Assembly: GCA_963814055.1 (NCBI GenBank)
Contig: CAWFBJ010000001.1
Location: 248,001 to 312,000 of the forward strand
Reading direction: 5' to 3'
Origin: AWTP1-13 sp963814055
Lineage (GTDB): Bacteria; Pseudomonadota; Alphaproteobacteria; Rhizobiales; Hyphomicrobiaceae
DNA: 64,000 bases
This document shows positions 55,225 to 64,000 of this stretch, piece by piece. Within the stretch, counting starts at the first letter, position 1. Each line of letters opens with the position of its first letter. A program made the position numbers and the translations under genes. The notes beneath the pieces were generated by a model that was not told the origin of the DNA, searched no databases, and saw nothing but the letters and a program-made list of their open reading frames with translations.

Positions 55225-56958
55225 TTACGCCGCCTGCATGCTGCGCGCGGCCTCCAGCCAGCCCTTGATCTTCTCGATGTCCGGCGGCTCGCCGTTGCGC
55301 AACAGCCGCTGGCCGGCCGCGGTTACGGCGAACGCCAGCACATCGGCGCACAGCTTGTCGGGCTCCGCATCGGCGATGGCATCACCCGAGTTGTAGCCGG
55401 CGCCGACCAGCAGCTGGGCATGCGTTCCGCGCAAGCCCGGCACCGTGCACATGAGACGGGCCTGATCCTGCCAGCCTACAATGGTCTCCGACGTGATGTG
55501 GCGCGCATTGACGAGCACGGATAACGCCGCAGGCTCGGCTTTGAGCAAGTCCCGTACCGTCATGATGCCATGCGGATGCAGCCGCTCGGCCGTCTTGGGC
55601 CCGATCGAAGGACCGTCGACGACACTGTCATCAGGCGTGAGATAGAAGCGACGGCTGGCCGCGGGAGCGTTGGCATCCTCCTGCACCGCATCGTTATCGT
55701 TGCTGCTCGGTTGAGATCGCGGTGCTGGCGCCTCAACCCGCTCCAGGCGATCAGCCAGCCCGGCCCGCGCGCGCAACGGCGTGGGCTGGTCGCTCACGCG
55801 CGGGGTGCTCGGTACAACGTGCAGCATCGGCGCCCGGGTGATGCGGTAGTCGTCGGCGATCTCCACTGGAGCCGCGGCCGCCGGCGCAATTGCCGGCACG
55901 GGCGGCGCAGCAGCGCGCAGCGGAATGATCTGGGCCGACGCGGGCGCATCGCCGTCCTGACGGGCGGTCCGAGCCTGCTCGACACGCGTGACGACACGCT
56001 CGCGCGGCTGGAACGGAAATACTTTCGACACCTCTGGTTGGCTCGGACGGGCAGCCAGCACTTCCTGCGCGTGCAGCACCCGTACTGCGCGATCGTCCTC
56101 GGAAAGATTCTTTTCAACCGTGCCGGTGGTCAGCAGCTCGTCATAGATGCGTTCGATCGTGCGGCGCTCCTCGGCGTCAGCAATGCGGCGCGCGAGCACC
56201 TTTGCCGGGATCTGCACGGCTGCGAGCAACGTAGCCGCCGTCAACCCGACGTCGGGCGCGTGCACGTTGGCTTCCTCGATGGCGCGGCCGAGCACAGCGG
56301 CATAACTGAGATAGGCGTAGCGGATCATCTCCGCAACGATACGCTTGGATACGCGATCGAGGCCCGCCGGCGGATCGACGACACCGCGCTGGATGTCGTA
56401 GTGGGCGATCAGCTTCTCGTAGTAGCCGTTGGCCTTCTCCGCGCCCTGGCACAAAAGCTGGACCAGCCAATTGGGATCGCGCGGCAGCTCGATCTTCATT
56501 TCGGGAAAGTCGCGCTCGCCAAGCTCGTAGAGTTCGTCGTAGGCCTTGGAAATGCTCCACTCGGCGGCCCGGTGAATGTTGTTCTCCGCCTCCGACTGCG
56601 CGGTGTGGAAGGGTTGCAGCGGATCTGTGTAGTAATGGCTGAGCACACCGGCGCAATAGACGGCCGTCGGCCAATCGTTGACCACCAACGCCTCGACCAG
56701 GTGATGATACCAGCTGCGGACCTTCTCGGGCGCCCCGCCCCAGAAGCCGTCGCGGGTATGCAGAACGTGGTTCTTGAAATCCTTGAATTCGTCGTCGGGC
56801 GCCTTCGATCCTTCGATATAGAGCTTGGCGTGCGCCAGGAATGCGCGCTGCCACAGATCGTGGTCCGTGCATTTGAGGTTGCGAAGCGCATCGAGCGCCA
56901 GCTTGTGGTGCGTGCCTTTGGCGTGGGCGGCATAGACGATGCGAAAGAGCAGGTTCAT
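55225..56958 (-). CDS. Zinc-phospholipase-C-like/DUF4332 (helix-hairpin-helix) fusion protein
   Basis: A 577-residue protein without a signal peptide. Residues 1-260 resemble the zinc-dependent phospholipase C/S1-P1 nuclease fold: histidine-rich AKGTHHKLALDALRNL near 13, RSWYHHLVEALV near 81 and HYYTDPLQPFHTA at 108-120 supply likely metal ligands. A low-complexity Ala/Pro/Arg linker runs to about 430. Residues 450-577 form a DUF4332-like domain with two helix-hairpin-helix units (PSIGPKTAERLHPHGIMTV and CTVPGLRGTHAQLLVGAGY), a fold that usually contacts nucleic acid. Cytoplasmic location and the HhH part argue for action on a nucleotide or nucleic acid rather than lipid (inference). Confidence 0.7.
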   Translation of the reverse strand: MNLLFRIVYAAHAKGTHHKLALDALRNLKCTDHDLWQRAFLAHAKLYIEGSKAPDDEFKDFKNHVLHTRDGFWGGAPEKVRSWYHHLVEALVVNDWPTAVYCAGVLSHYYTDPLQPFHTAQSEAENNIHRAAEWSISKAYDELYELGERDFPEMKIELPRDPNWLVQLLCQGAEKANGYYEKLIAHYDIQRGVVDPPAGLDRVSKRIVAEMIRYAYLSYAAVLGRAIEEANVHAPDVGLTAATLLAAVQIPAKVLARRIADAEERRTIERIYDELLTTGTVEKNLSEDDRAVRVLHAQEVLAARPSQPEVSKVFPFQPRERVVTRVEQARTARQDGDAPASAQIIPLRAAAPPVPAIAPAAAAPVEIADDYRITRAPMLHVVPSTPRVSDQPTPLRARAGLADRLERVEAPAPRSQPSSNDNDAVQEDANAPAASRRFYLTPDDSVVDGPSIGPKTAERLHPHGIMTVRDLLKAEPAALSVLVNARHITSETIVGWQDQARLMCTVPGLRGTHAQLLVGAGYNSGDAIADAEPDKLCADVLAFAVTAAGQRLLRNGEPPDIEKIKGWLEAARSMQAA

Positions 56959-57120
56959 TGGGGTGTTTCCCGTTCGGACCGGCGGCAGCGCAACTCGGCA
57001 ATGTGCGCACGCTAAGCGAGTCGCGTGATTCGGAGAACGCGGCTATCCCCAGGGTTTTGTTGCCATTGCAGGCCATGCTATGCGAATCCGATCCTCGTGT
57101 GAGCGGATGGACATACCGGC

Positions 57121-57552
57121 ATGGCACTGACGAACGATCAGATCCGGGCGCTGTTGCGCGACCCCTCCAAACACCCGCCATGCGCGCGCCACCTAGGCTT
57201 CGAGCTGATCGACTTTTCGGTCGAGGACGGCTGGGCGGAAGTAGCGTTCCACCCGCGCGCGGAGTTCGCCAATCCGGCAGGCGCCGTGCAGGGCGGCTTC
57301 GTGTGCGCCATGCTGGACGATGCCATGTCGGTGGCGGCCAGTATCTCGCAACGGTTCGCCGTGATCGTGCCGACGTTGCAGACGACGGTCAGCTACCTCA
57401 GCCCGACACCGATCGAACGCGTGGTCGCTCGCGGCGAGGTGCTGCGCTTCGGTTCATCGAGCGTGGTGATGCAGGGGGCGCTGCGCGATGCGACAGGCAA
57501 GGTGCTGGCGGTCGCCACCGCCACTGCCGTGCCGCGGCCGTTTCCGAGGTAG
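57121..57552 (+). CDS. PaaI-family hot-dog thioesterase
   Basis: A 143-residue single hot-dog protein. FANPAGAVQGGFVCAMLDDAMS near residue 43 carries the catalytic Asp of PaaI-type thioesterases, and the strand TLQTTVSYLSPTPIE follows. It would hydrolyse an aryl- or acyl-CoA. It is divergent from the DUF4332 gene and convergent with the membrane operon, with a repeat between. Confidence 0.85.
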   Translation: MALTNDQIRALLRDPSKHPPCARHLGFELIDFSVEDGWAEVAFHPRAEFANPAGAVQGGFVCAMLDDAMSVAASISQRFAVIVPTLQTTVSYLSPTPIERVVARGEVLRFGSSSVVMQGALRDATGKVLAVATATAVPRPFPR

Positions 57553-57556
57553 CGCC

Positions 57557-57648
57557 TGTCATCCCGGTGCCTGTCACCGGGATCCAGCGATCCGCAAACG
57601 CCGGAGCAAGCTGATAGATGGATCCCGGGCACAAGGCCCGGGATGACA
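57557..57648. repeat. Nested palindromic repeat between convergent genes
   Basis: TGTCATCCCGG at 57557-57567 is inverted at 57638-57648 as CCGGGATGACA, and inside it CCGGGATCCA pairs with TGGATCCCGG. Two further short arms (CCCGGGC and GCCCGGG) lie in the last 30 bases. Elements of this GTCATCCCGGG type are dispersed in many alphaproteobacteria. Placed between the PaaI gene and the membrane operon, it may act as a terminator in both directions. Confidence 0.75.
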
Positions 57649-57649
57649 A

Positions 57650-59767
57650 TTAGCGTCCCTCGCGCCACCAGGTGGCGGCCAGCAGGGCGAGCAGGGCGGC
57701 GAGTGCCAGGAAGCCCGTGAACATCGGGATCAGCTTGACGCCCCGCGTGACGAAGGCTTCGCGATCCTTGAGGCCCAGCCAGCCGGAGCCCGCCAGCACG
57801 CGGGCGTTGGCCAGCATGGAAATGCGCGGCACGTCGACGCCCGAAGACGTGACGGCGGACAGCAGGCCGCCGCCACGGGTCCAGAACACGCCGCCGCCGG
57901 TGGCCTCGACGAGCGGCCGCATCTTCTCGTCGGTTGCCGTGACCTCGTTCATCTCGCGCGCGTCCTCGATACCCGCATGCGCGACAGCGGTGAGCTGGCC
58001 CAATGTCGACTGCGTCTCCATCTTGTAGAGACCCGGCGCCTTGACATCGACGGTGGAGCGCCACAGCCCAGGGCCAGCTTGATCGAGGGTAACTTCGGAG
58101 GCTTCACCGCCCGGCGCCGATATCTGCACGGGCGCGACTTTCTCCTCCATGGAGCGGCGCTCGATCGTGAGCTTGAGCCCCTTGGCCGACGCCAGCAGAC
58201 GCTCCTCTTCCAGATCGGGCTCCTTCATCAGCCAATGCGAGAGCCGGCGCAGAAGATCGGAGTGGGGTCCGCCCCCTTCATAGCCGCGCGCCCACAGCCA
58301 AGCTTGGTCGGAGAGCAGCAAGGCCACGCGGCCTTTGCTCTTGCGGTCCAGGACCAACAGCGGGCGCTCGTCGACGCCGCTCATCAGCACGCGGCCGCGC
58401 GTGGGTGAGATCTCAACCTGCCGGAACCAGCGGCCCCAGCTCGGCTCCTTGCCTTCGGAACCCGGCAGGCCCCGCGTAACGGGATGCTTCTGGCCGTCGC
58501 CGGAAATCTTCGCCTTGAACGGCCGCTCTATCAGTTGCCCGGTCGGCATGGCCGGGAGCACCGTGCTGAGCGACGTGTAGGCAAGGCTCATTTTGCCGGC
58601 GTAGTCGTCGCCGGAGGCCACCAGCAGCGCGCCGCCCTCCTGCACATAGCGGGCGATGTTGTCGTAGTAGAGCGTCTGCAGGATGTCGCGGTGCTGATAG
58701 CGGTCGAAGATGATGAGATCGAAATCCTTGATCTTTTCCGAGAACAGCTCGCGGGTCGGGAACGCAATGAGCGAGAGCTGGTTGATCGGCGTGCCGTCCT
58801 GCTTCTGCGGCGGACGCAGAATGGTGAAGTGCACGAGATCAACCGCGGCGTCCGATTTCAGGAGATTACGCCACACGCGCTCGCCCGCATGCGGCTCACC
58901 CGAAACCAGCAGGACGCGCAGGTTCTCGCGCACGCCCTCGGCCACCACGACCACGCGATTGTTGGCGGCGGTGAGTTCGCCCTGCGCCGTCTCGAGCTCG
59001 ATCTCGACGATGTTCTGGCCGGCGTGCGGGAAGGGCATCGGAATGGAGACCGTGCGGCCGATCTGGGCGGCGCGGGCCTCGTCCGCCTTGCCTTCGCGGC
59101 GAATCTTGAGCGCCACGCGCTCGCCGGCACGGCCTTTGCGCCCGGTTTCGACCACGCGCAGTTCGATGTCGCGCGTGGAACCGACAATACCGTAGCGCGG
59201 GGCCCTGAGTATCTCGATGCGGCGATCGAACTCGTCGGGCGTTCCAGTGAGAAGGGCATGCACGGGCGCGTCGAAGCCCAGCACTTGCGCCGACTTTGGC
59301 ACGTCATGGACCTGGCCATCGGTCAGCATGATGACGCCCGCCAGCCGATCCGGCGGCGTGTTGGCGAGCGCGCCGTTGAGATCGGCGAACAGATTGGTGC
59401 CGGCGGCCTGCTCGCCGGTCGGTTTGGAGGACGATACCCAGCGCACCTGCAGGTTGTTGATATTGGCGAGCTTGGATTCCAGATCGCGCTTGATGGCGGC
59501 GGTCTGCTCCGGCCGGCCGGCAATGGTCTGGCTGAGGCTCTCGTCGGTCACAACGATGGCGATGTTGGCGAGGCTTTCGCGCTCTTCCTGGCGCAGCGTC
59601 GGGTTGGCAAGGGCGAGGAGCAGCGCCCCCAGCGACAACGCGCGCAACAGCGCGCCGCGCGAGCGCCTGATCAGCAGCATCGCGACCAGGATCGCAGCCA
59701 GCACGACGCCGGCCCAGAAGATCGGGCCTGGCACCATCGGCGTAAAATCTATCGACCAACTGCTCAT
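57650..59767 (-). CDS. Membrane protein with amidotransferase-like domain, end of the moxR operon
   Basis: About 705 residues. Two N-terminal helices (PIFWAGVVLAAILVAMLLI and ALLRALSLGALLLALAN) are followed by a VWA-like region (IAIVVTDESLSQTIAG, GVIMLTDGQVHD) and a glutamine-amidotransferase-like region (LRVLLVSGEPHAGERVW, ALLVASGDDYAG). A helix ends the chain. The ATG at 59767 has GGGAG nine bases ahead. It follows the DUF4159 gene by 22 bases. Homologues always sit in MoxR/DUF58 clusters, whose general role in assembly of envelope or metal-containing complexes is only partly known. Confidence 0.75.
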   Translation of the reverse strand: MSSWSIDFTPMVPGPIFWAGVVLAAILVAMLLIRRSRGALLRALSLGALLLALANPTLRQEERESLANIAIVVTDESLSQTIAGRPEQTAAIKRDLESKLANINNLQVRWVSSSKPTGEQAAGTNLFADLNGALANTPPDRLAGVIMLTDGQVHDVPKSAQVLGFDAPVHALLTGTPDEFDRRIEILRAPRYGIVGSTRDIELRVVETGRKGRAGERVALKIRREGKADEARAAQIGRTVSIPMPFPHAGQNIVEIELETAQGELTAANNRVVVVAEGVRENLRVLLVSGEPHAGERVWRNLLKSDAAVDLVHFTILRPPQKQDGTPINQLSLIAFPTRELFSEKIKDFDLIIFDRYQHRDILQTLYYDNIARYVQEGGALLVASGDDYAGKMSLAYTSLSTVLPAMPTGQLIERPFKAKISGDGQKHPVTRGLPGSEGKEPSWGRWFRQVEISPTRGRVLMSGVDERPLLVLDRKSKGRVALLLSDQAWLWARGYEGGGPHSDLLRRLSHWLMKEPDLEEERLLASAKGLKLTIERRSMEEKVAPVQISAPGGEASEVTLDQAGPGLWRSTVDVKAPGLYKMETQSTLGQLTAVAHAGIEDAREMNEVTATDEKMRPLVEATGGGVFWTRGGGLLSAVTSSGVDVPRISMLANARVLAGSGWLGLKDREAFVTRGVKLIPMFTGFLALAALLALLAATWWREGR

Positions 59768-59789
59768 TACGCTCCCAACGCGACCTTCG

Positions 59790-62660
59790 TCATTGCCCGA
59801 GCCGTTCCAAGAGGGCAGGCACGTGCACCTGATCGGCTTTGTAGTTGCCGGTGAGCGCGTACATGACGATGTTGACCCCGGTCCGGAATGCCATCTCACG
59901 CTGGCGCTCGCCGCCGGGCACGACCGGATAGAGCGCCTGTCCGCGCTCGTCCATCGCCCAGGCGGACGCGAAATCGTTCGACGTGATCAGGACGGAACTC
60001 ACGCCGTCGACACGGCGCGCCTGGCGGCCCTGGTCGCTGTCGCGCGGCACTTCGGCTTCAACCCACAACTGGCCGCCATCCCAACGGCCGGGGAACGATC
60101 GCAGAAGATAGAACGACTTGGTGAGCACATGGTGCTCCGGCACGGGCTCGAGCCGCGGGATGTCCAGATTGCCCAGCATGCGCTGGAGGGGCGTGGTGCC
60201 GTCGCCGCGCATGTTGTAGCCGGTGGGCATGCCCTGTCCGAAATCCTTGGTGTCGAAGATGATCATGCCGCCCTGTTTCATGTAGGCGTCGATCTTGGCG
60301 AGCACGGCTTCAGACAGCGGGCGCGCGTTCGGCATCACCGGCCAGTAGAGAATGGGGAAGAACGTGATCTCGTCGGCGTCGATCTTGACGGCAAACGGCT
60401 GACCGGGCTCCACGGCGGTCCGCGCCGTCAGATACTTGCCGAGCCCGATCAGGCCCTGGCGGCTCGCCTCGTCGACACCCGCGTCACCGGTGAGAACGTA
60501 GCCGAATGTGACTTTGGATGTGGCCTGGATGGCCGCGAGATCGCTGGGCCTGCTGCCTGGCGGCACCGGCGCCTGCGCGCTGGCCGTGGAGGACGTCGCC
60601 ACAAGGGCACCGGCAGCAATCGTTACGGCAACGAGGACGGCGGCTGCACGGCCGGCGCGCCGCATGAAGGCGAAGCCGCCCGCCTGCAGCAGGAGCACAG
60701 CGAGAATGTCGGCGAACAGCAGCGCCATGGCCGCCATCAGCAGTTGCGGCTTGATGGGTTCGGCCGCGTCGCCCTCGTAGGCGCGCCGCTCAACGCCGAT
60801 GGGCAGACTGGGCAGTGGCTTGAGAAGACTTTTCTGCGTGAGCAGATTGAGCGCGCGGGGCGCTCCGGCAGGGCCGTAGTAGCCCGGCGGGTTCTCGGCG
60901 TTGGGTTTGGCATCGGCAATCTTGGAGGCCGCAATGCCCTGCGTGGTCGGCGGCGGGTTCCGCAGAAGGCCGAAGCCGTCGAGCACCTGCAGGGGCGGCA
61001 ACACTTCGACAGCCGGGGCGCCAGCTGTATCCCTGGCCTCTGCGCCAAGCGATTCCTGTGCGCCGCCACCAAGGTTGCCGAGGCTGGTGATGCGCCGGAG
61101 CATTTCTACGAACAAGCCCGACAACGGCAGGTTGGACCAATCGGAGTTGGCGGTGACGTGGAAGAAGATCACCTGCCCGTCACCGCGCTTGGCGGCAGTG
61201 ACGAGCGGCGTGCCGTCCTTCAGGCGTGCCCAAACCTTTACATCAGGGCCGAGCGAGCCCGGATCGGCCAGCACCTGCTTGGTCACCAGCACCTCGGGTG
61301 GCACGGGCAGGCCAGCAAACAGGCCCTCATCGCCAAACGGCGCCAGGGGTTGCGGCGTCGACCATGACAGCGCACCGCCGAGCGTGCGTCCCCCGATACG
61401 GAGGTCGACGGGCAGCAGTTCGTCACCGCCCTTTTCGAGGCGTGGTCCTGCGAAGCGCACGAGCACTCCGCCCTTCTTCACCCATTCGGCAATCCGCTCG
61501 TGCACGTCGTGCGGCAGCACGCCGATGTCGGCCAGCATGAGCACGGATACGTTGCGCTTCATGATGGAGTCCACGGCCGCGATCAGGTTCGCACCTTCGC
61601 CCCGGGCGATCTCGGTGAAGGGGATCAGCGCGCGTTCGATATAGTAGAGCGGAGCGAGCAGCGGCTGCGCCTGCTCCTGGGACTCGCTCGAATAGAGGCC
61701 GACGCGGTGCCACTGCGAGCGCGCATCGAGCAGATGCACCGCGCCTGCCGAGCGCTCACCGCCGATCTCGATGCGGGTCACCTGGTTCCTGAGTTCGAGG
61801 GGCAGATCGAAGCTTGCAATGGCGCGCGTCTCACCCTCGTTGAGGATAAAGGGCACCTCGCCCAACCGCTGCCCGCGCGCGGACATGGCGTGCAGAATAC
61901 CTGCGCGGGCTTTCCCTTCGGCGCGCAGAACCTGGGCCTCGAGGCGGCCGCCGGTCGTCACCGTTGCGCTGGCCCCGAGAGCTTCGAGCCCGGGGCGCAC
62001 GTCCACCACCGAAAAACCAGACCCCGCGACTGACTTGAGCCGGTCGGCAAAAGCACGGGTGCTGTCGTCGTGATCGATGCCATCGGCAAGCCAGACGACG
62101 CTGGCATCGGTGGCCCCGCCGAGGGCGTTGACGACCGCCTGAGCTGCGGCCATGCGGTCCGGCGCAAAGGGCTGCGGCTGCATGGCGGCGGCGGTGGATC
62201 GGGCGGTGGCGGGGACCTCCACCTTGGCGGCGATGCTCTTGCCGGCGTGGGCTGTTGCAACGACCATCACCGGCCGGCTCTGGCCTTCGGCTTCCGCGAT
62301 CAGCCTTCCGACCATGGAGGTGCGCGCCGACCATTGGGCCGCCGAGGCCCAGCCGTTGTCGACTACGAGCACGACGGGGCCGGAGCCTGTGAGCGCCGTC
62401 TCGCGGTTGGGATTGAGGACCGGTTCCGCCAGCGCCAGGATCACCAGAGCGGCGGCCAGCATACGGATGAGCGTCAGCCACCAGGGCGTCTTGGCCGGTG
62501 TCTTCTCGCGATTGTCGATGCCGACCAGGATACGCGTCGGCGGAAAGTCGATGCGTTGCGGCCGCGGCGGGACGGTGCGCAGCAGCCACCAGATCACGGG
62601 CAAGGCAATCAGGCCCGCCAGCAGCCAGGGACTGAGGAAGGCGATCGGGCCGAACGTCAT
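59790..62660 (-). CDS. BatA-like membrane protein with DUF4159 domain
   Basis: A 956-residue membrane protein. The N-terminal 60 residues hold a BatA-type helix pair and AALVILALAEPVLNPNRETA; a VWA-like section follows, then a glutamine-amidotransferase-like part (VSVLMLADIGVLPHDVHE, VLVRFAGPRLEKG). Helices at about residues 650-665 and 680-700 lead to a C-terminal DUF4159 domain starting KVTFGYVLTGDAGVDEA with MIIFDTKDFG and SFYLLRSFPGRW. The start ATG overlaps the DUF58 stop by four bases. Function unknown within the MoxR cluster. Confidence 0.8.
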   Translation of the reverse strand: MTFGPIAFLSPWLLAGLIALPVIWWLLRTVPPRPQRIDFPPTRILVGIDNREKTPAKTPWWLTLIRMLAAALVILALAEPVLNPNRETALTGSGPVVLVVDNGWASAAQWSARTSMVGRLIAEAEGQSRPVMVVATAHAGKSIAAKVEVPATARSTAAAMQPQPFAPDRMAAAQAVVNALGGATDASVVWLADGIDHDDSTRAFADRLKSVAGSGFSVVDVRPGLEALGASATVTTGGRLEAQVLRAEGKARAGILHAMSARGQRLGEVPFILNEGETRAIASFDLPLELRNQVTRIEIGGERSAGAVHLLDARSQWHRVGLYSSESQEQAQPLLAPLYYIERALIPFTEIARGEGANLIAAVDSIMKRNVSVLMLADIGVLPHDVHERIAEWVKKGGVLVRFAGPRLEKGGDELLPVDLRIGGRTLGGALSWSTPQPLAPFGDEGLFAGLPVPPEVLVTKQVLADPGSLGPDVKVWARLKDGTPLVTAAKRGDGQVIFFHVTANSDWSNLPLSGLFVEMLRRITSLGNLGGGAQESLGAEARDTAGAPAVEVLPPLQVLDGFGLLRNPPPTTQGIAASKIADAKPNAENPPGYYGPAGAPRALNLLTQKSLLKPLPSLPIGVERRAYEGDAAEPIKPQLLMAAMALLFADILAVLLLQAGGFAFMRRAGRAAAVLVAVTIAAGALVATSSTASAQAPVPPGSRPSDLAAIQATSKVTFGYVLTGDAGVDEASRQGLIGLGKYLTARTAVEPGQPFAVKIDADEITFFPILYWPVMPNARPLSEAVLAKIDAYMKQGGMIIFDTKDFGQGMPTGYNMRGDGTTPLQRMLGNLDIPRLEPVPEHHVLTKSFYLLRSFPGRWDGGQLWVEAEVPRDSDQGRQARRVDGVSSVLITSNDFASAWAMDERGQALYPVVPGGERQREMAFRTGVNIVMYALTGNYKADQVHVPALLERLGQ

Positions 62661-63622
62661 GCCGCTCCTCCCGACGCCCGCGTATCGGGCTTCCAGCGGT
62701 AGTCGCCGGCAATGCCCTGCAACCGCATGATGAGCGTGAGCAGAGGCTCCGCGGCGGGGCGATCGGTGTGATGCACGAGAAACGACCAGCCGATCCGCCG
62801 CGCCGCTTCTTCGATGCGGGCACGATGCTCGGCCAGTCTCTGGCTGTAGGCCTCGCGCAGCGTCTCGACCCGATCCCCGATCCAGCGCTCACCACCCTCG
62901 GGAGACCTGAACTCCATGCGGCCCTGATAGACCAATGTCTCTTCCGCCGGATCCAGAACCTGGATGAGGTGGCCCTTCACGTCAGCCTCCGCCATCTCCG
63001 TGATGCGTTGCGCAATGATCTCCGGAGGATCCAGGAAGTCGCTCACGAGGATGGCGCTGGAAAATCGCGACAGGCGGGCCTTGGGCGGCAGGCTCGCCTG
63101 CAAAGCTTCGGTGCCTTCGCTCGCGGCCAAGTGCTCGGCCATTCTCGCGGCTGCCCGGCGGCTTGCCATTGGCGGGGTCAGGCCTAGAAGCGCGATGCGC
63201 TCGCCACCACGCACAAGCATCTCGGCAACGGCAAGCGTCAGCACTAGTGCACGGTCGCGCTTGGTGATGGGGGCGAGGTGGCTGCGGAATGCCATGGAGG
63301 GGGAGAGGTCGGGCCAGAGCCAGAAGGTGTGCGAGGCCTCCCACTCGCGCTCGCGGACGTAAAGGGTATCTGAGCTGGCCGAACGCCGCCAGTCGATGAC
63401 GGTGGCCGGATCGCTCCCCTGGAACTGGCGAAACTGCCAGAACGTCTCGCCGGTGCCCGCCCGGCGCCGGCCATGGATGCCATGGACCACCGTGTTGGCA
63501 ACGCGCAACGCTTCGAGCAGAAGGTCCGGCAGGCGATCGGCGAGCGTCTGCGCTTCGCCTTCGAGCTTGAAGACGCTCGCGCCACCTTTGGCCGTATCTA
63601 TCGCGGACCCGCGCGCCGCCAC
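62657..63622 (-). CDS. DUF58 domain protein
   Basis: A 321-residue soluble protein with a VWA-like fold. The DUF58 hallmark DPATVIDWRRSASSDTLYVRE is near residue 72, and the Asp of WPDLSPSM resembles the DxSxS metal site of VWA domains. It starts at GTG 63622, five bases after the MoxR stop. In related clusters DUF58 and MoxR work as a pair that remodels partner proteins; the partner here is not known. Confidence 0.85.
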   Translation of the reverse strand: MAARGSAIDTAKGGASVFKLEGEAQTLADRLPDLLLEALRVANTVVHGIHGRRRAGTGETFWQFRQFQGSDPATVIDWRRSASSDTLYVREREWEASHTFWLWPDLSPSMAFRSHLAPITKRDRALVLTLAVAEMLVRGGERIALLGLTPPMASRRAAARMAEHLAASEGTEALQASLPPKARLSRFSSAILVSDFLDPPEIIAQRITEMAEADVKGHLIQVLDPAEETLVYQGRMEFRSPEGGERWIGDRVETLREAYSQRLAEHRARIEEAARRIGWSFLVHHTDRPAAEPLLTLIMRLQGIAGDYRWKPDTRASGGAA

Positions 63623-63627
63623 CCGTT

Positions 63628-64000
63628 CTACCCCAGCGCTGCTGCTAGCCGATTGATGACTCCGCTCGCCGATTCTCCCTCTGCGCGCGCGGCAAACGTC
63701 AGCGCCATGCGGTGCTTGAGCACCGGCTCCGCCAAGGCGATGACATCATCGAGCGAAGGCGCGAGCCGTCCATCAATCAAAGCTTTGGCGCGCACCGCCA
63801 GCATCAGGGCCTGACTGGCGCGAGGTCCCGGACCCCAGGCGATGAGCCGGTCCGTATCCGCGCCGGCACCTGTGCCCGGACGGGCCGAGCGCACAAGCTT
63901 CAGGATCGCTTCGACCACCTTGTCAGGTACAGGAAGCTGACGCACCAGACGCTGGATCGATTGCAGTTCCTGCGCGGTGATGATCTGCTCGACGCGGCGC
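63628..64000 (-). CDS. moxR: MoxR-family AAA+ ATPase, C-terminal part (cut by window edge)
   Basis: Only the last 124 codons are in the window. They encode the MoxR lid domain: VRQLPVPDKVVEAILKLVR, then RLIAWGPGPRASQALMLAVR with the sensor-2 arginine, and DVIALAEPVLKHRMAL. The Walker motifs would lie beyond the right edge. As the first visible gene of the minus-strand operon it is followed directly by DUF58. Family members are chaperone-like ATPases. Confidence 0.85.
   Translation of the reverse strand, partial: RRVEQIITAQELQSIQRLVRQLPVPDKVVEAILKLVRSARPGTGAGADTDRLIAWGPGPRASQALMLAVRAKALIDGRLAPSLDDVIALAEPVLKHRMALTFAARAEGESASGVINRLAAALG

Noticed and set aside
59217..61367. A 716-codon open frame on the plus strand opposite the DUF4159 and amidotransferase-like genes, and similar long frames at 7783-9255, 55570-57015 and 30065-31657
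   Set aside because: Each is the mirror of a well-supported gene in GC-rich DNA; translations are rich in Arg, Ala and Gly with no domains, and none has a good ribosome site.

Overview
The window looks like chromosomal DNA from a GC-rich alphaproteobacterium, most likely in the Hyphomicrobiales (Rhizobiales). The evidence is a C4-pathway hemA (5-aminolevulinate synthase), a cysteine-free L31, a MoxR/DUF58/DUF4159 cluster, an assimilatory nitrate reductase ending in a BFD-type [2Fe-2S] domain, and several small Rhizobiales-style secreted proteins. The genus cannot be fixed from sequence alone. I saw no tRNA, rRNA, insertion sequence, prophage or CRISPR array.

Layout. 1-10.75 kb (minus strand) is a complete nitrate uptake and assimilation operon: nrtA, nrtB, nrtD, an FAD oxidoreductase, a nirA-type nitrite reductase, a CysJ-like flavoprotein, nasA, then cysG cut by the left edge. 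Its leader holds a candidate sigma-54 promoter and a hairpin of the kind bound by ANTAR regulators. 11.2-16.2 kb has a cinA/pncC-type deamidase on the plus strand and a livKHMGF branched-chain-type ABC importer on the minus strand. A nitroreductase follows, then a plus-strand peptide-type ABC importer (17.2-23.2 kb). 23.3-28.1 kb carries secreted or periplasmic proteins: a nine-TPR caspase-fold protein, an Arg/Gly-rich microprotein, two related beta-rich-looking proteins in tandem, and a small Cys-rich-repeat protein. 28.4-36.1 kb is an mdtABC-like RND efflux operon whose adaptor ends in the same Cys-rich repeat.

36.1-46.8 kb holds a 2TM protein, a membrane-anchored J-domain protein, hemA, an L,D-transpeptidase, an MsbA-type ABC exporter, an SDR-Nudix-SDR-nuclease group and a stand-alone MHYT protein. 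47-57.6 kb holds a TAXI-type binding protein, a Sel1-like membrane protein, a CoA-transferase, an XRE regulator, thioesterases, rpmE, a polysaccharide deacetylase and a zinc-phospholipase-like/DUF4332 fusion. 57.6-64 kb (minus strand) is a moxR-DUF58-DUF4159-type membrane operon cut by the right edge.

Ten genes are frameshifted as read. In every case removing single extra bases (18 in all, no deletions needed) restores the expected family motifs. Inference: these are insertion-type sequencing or assembly errors, and the genes are probably intact in the organism. Coordinates for these genes span the whole reconstructed gene.
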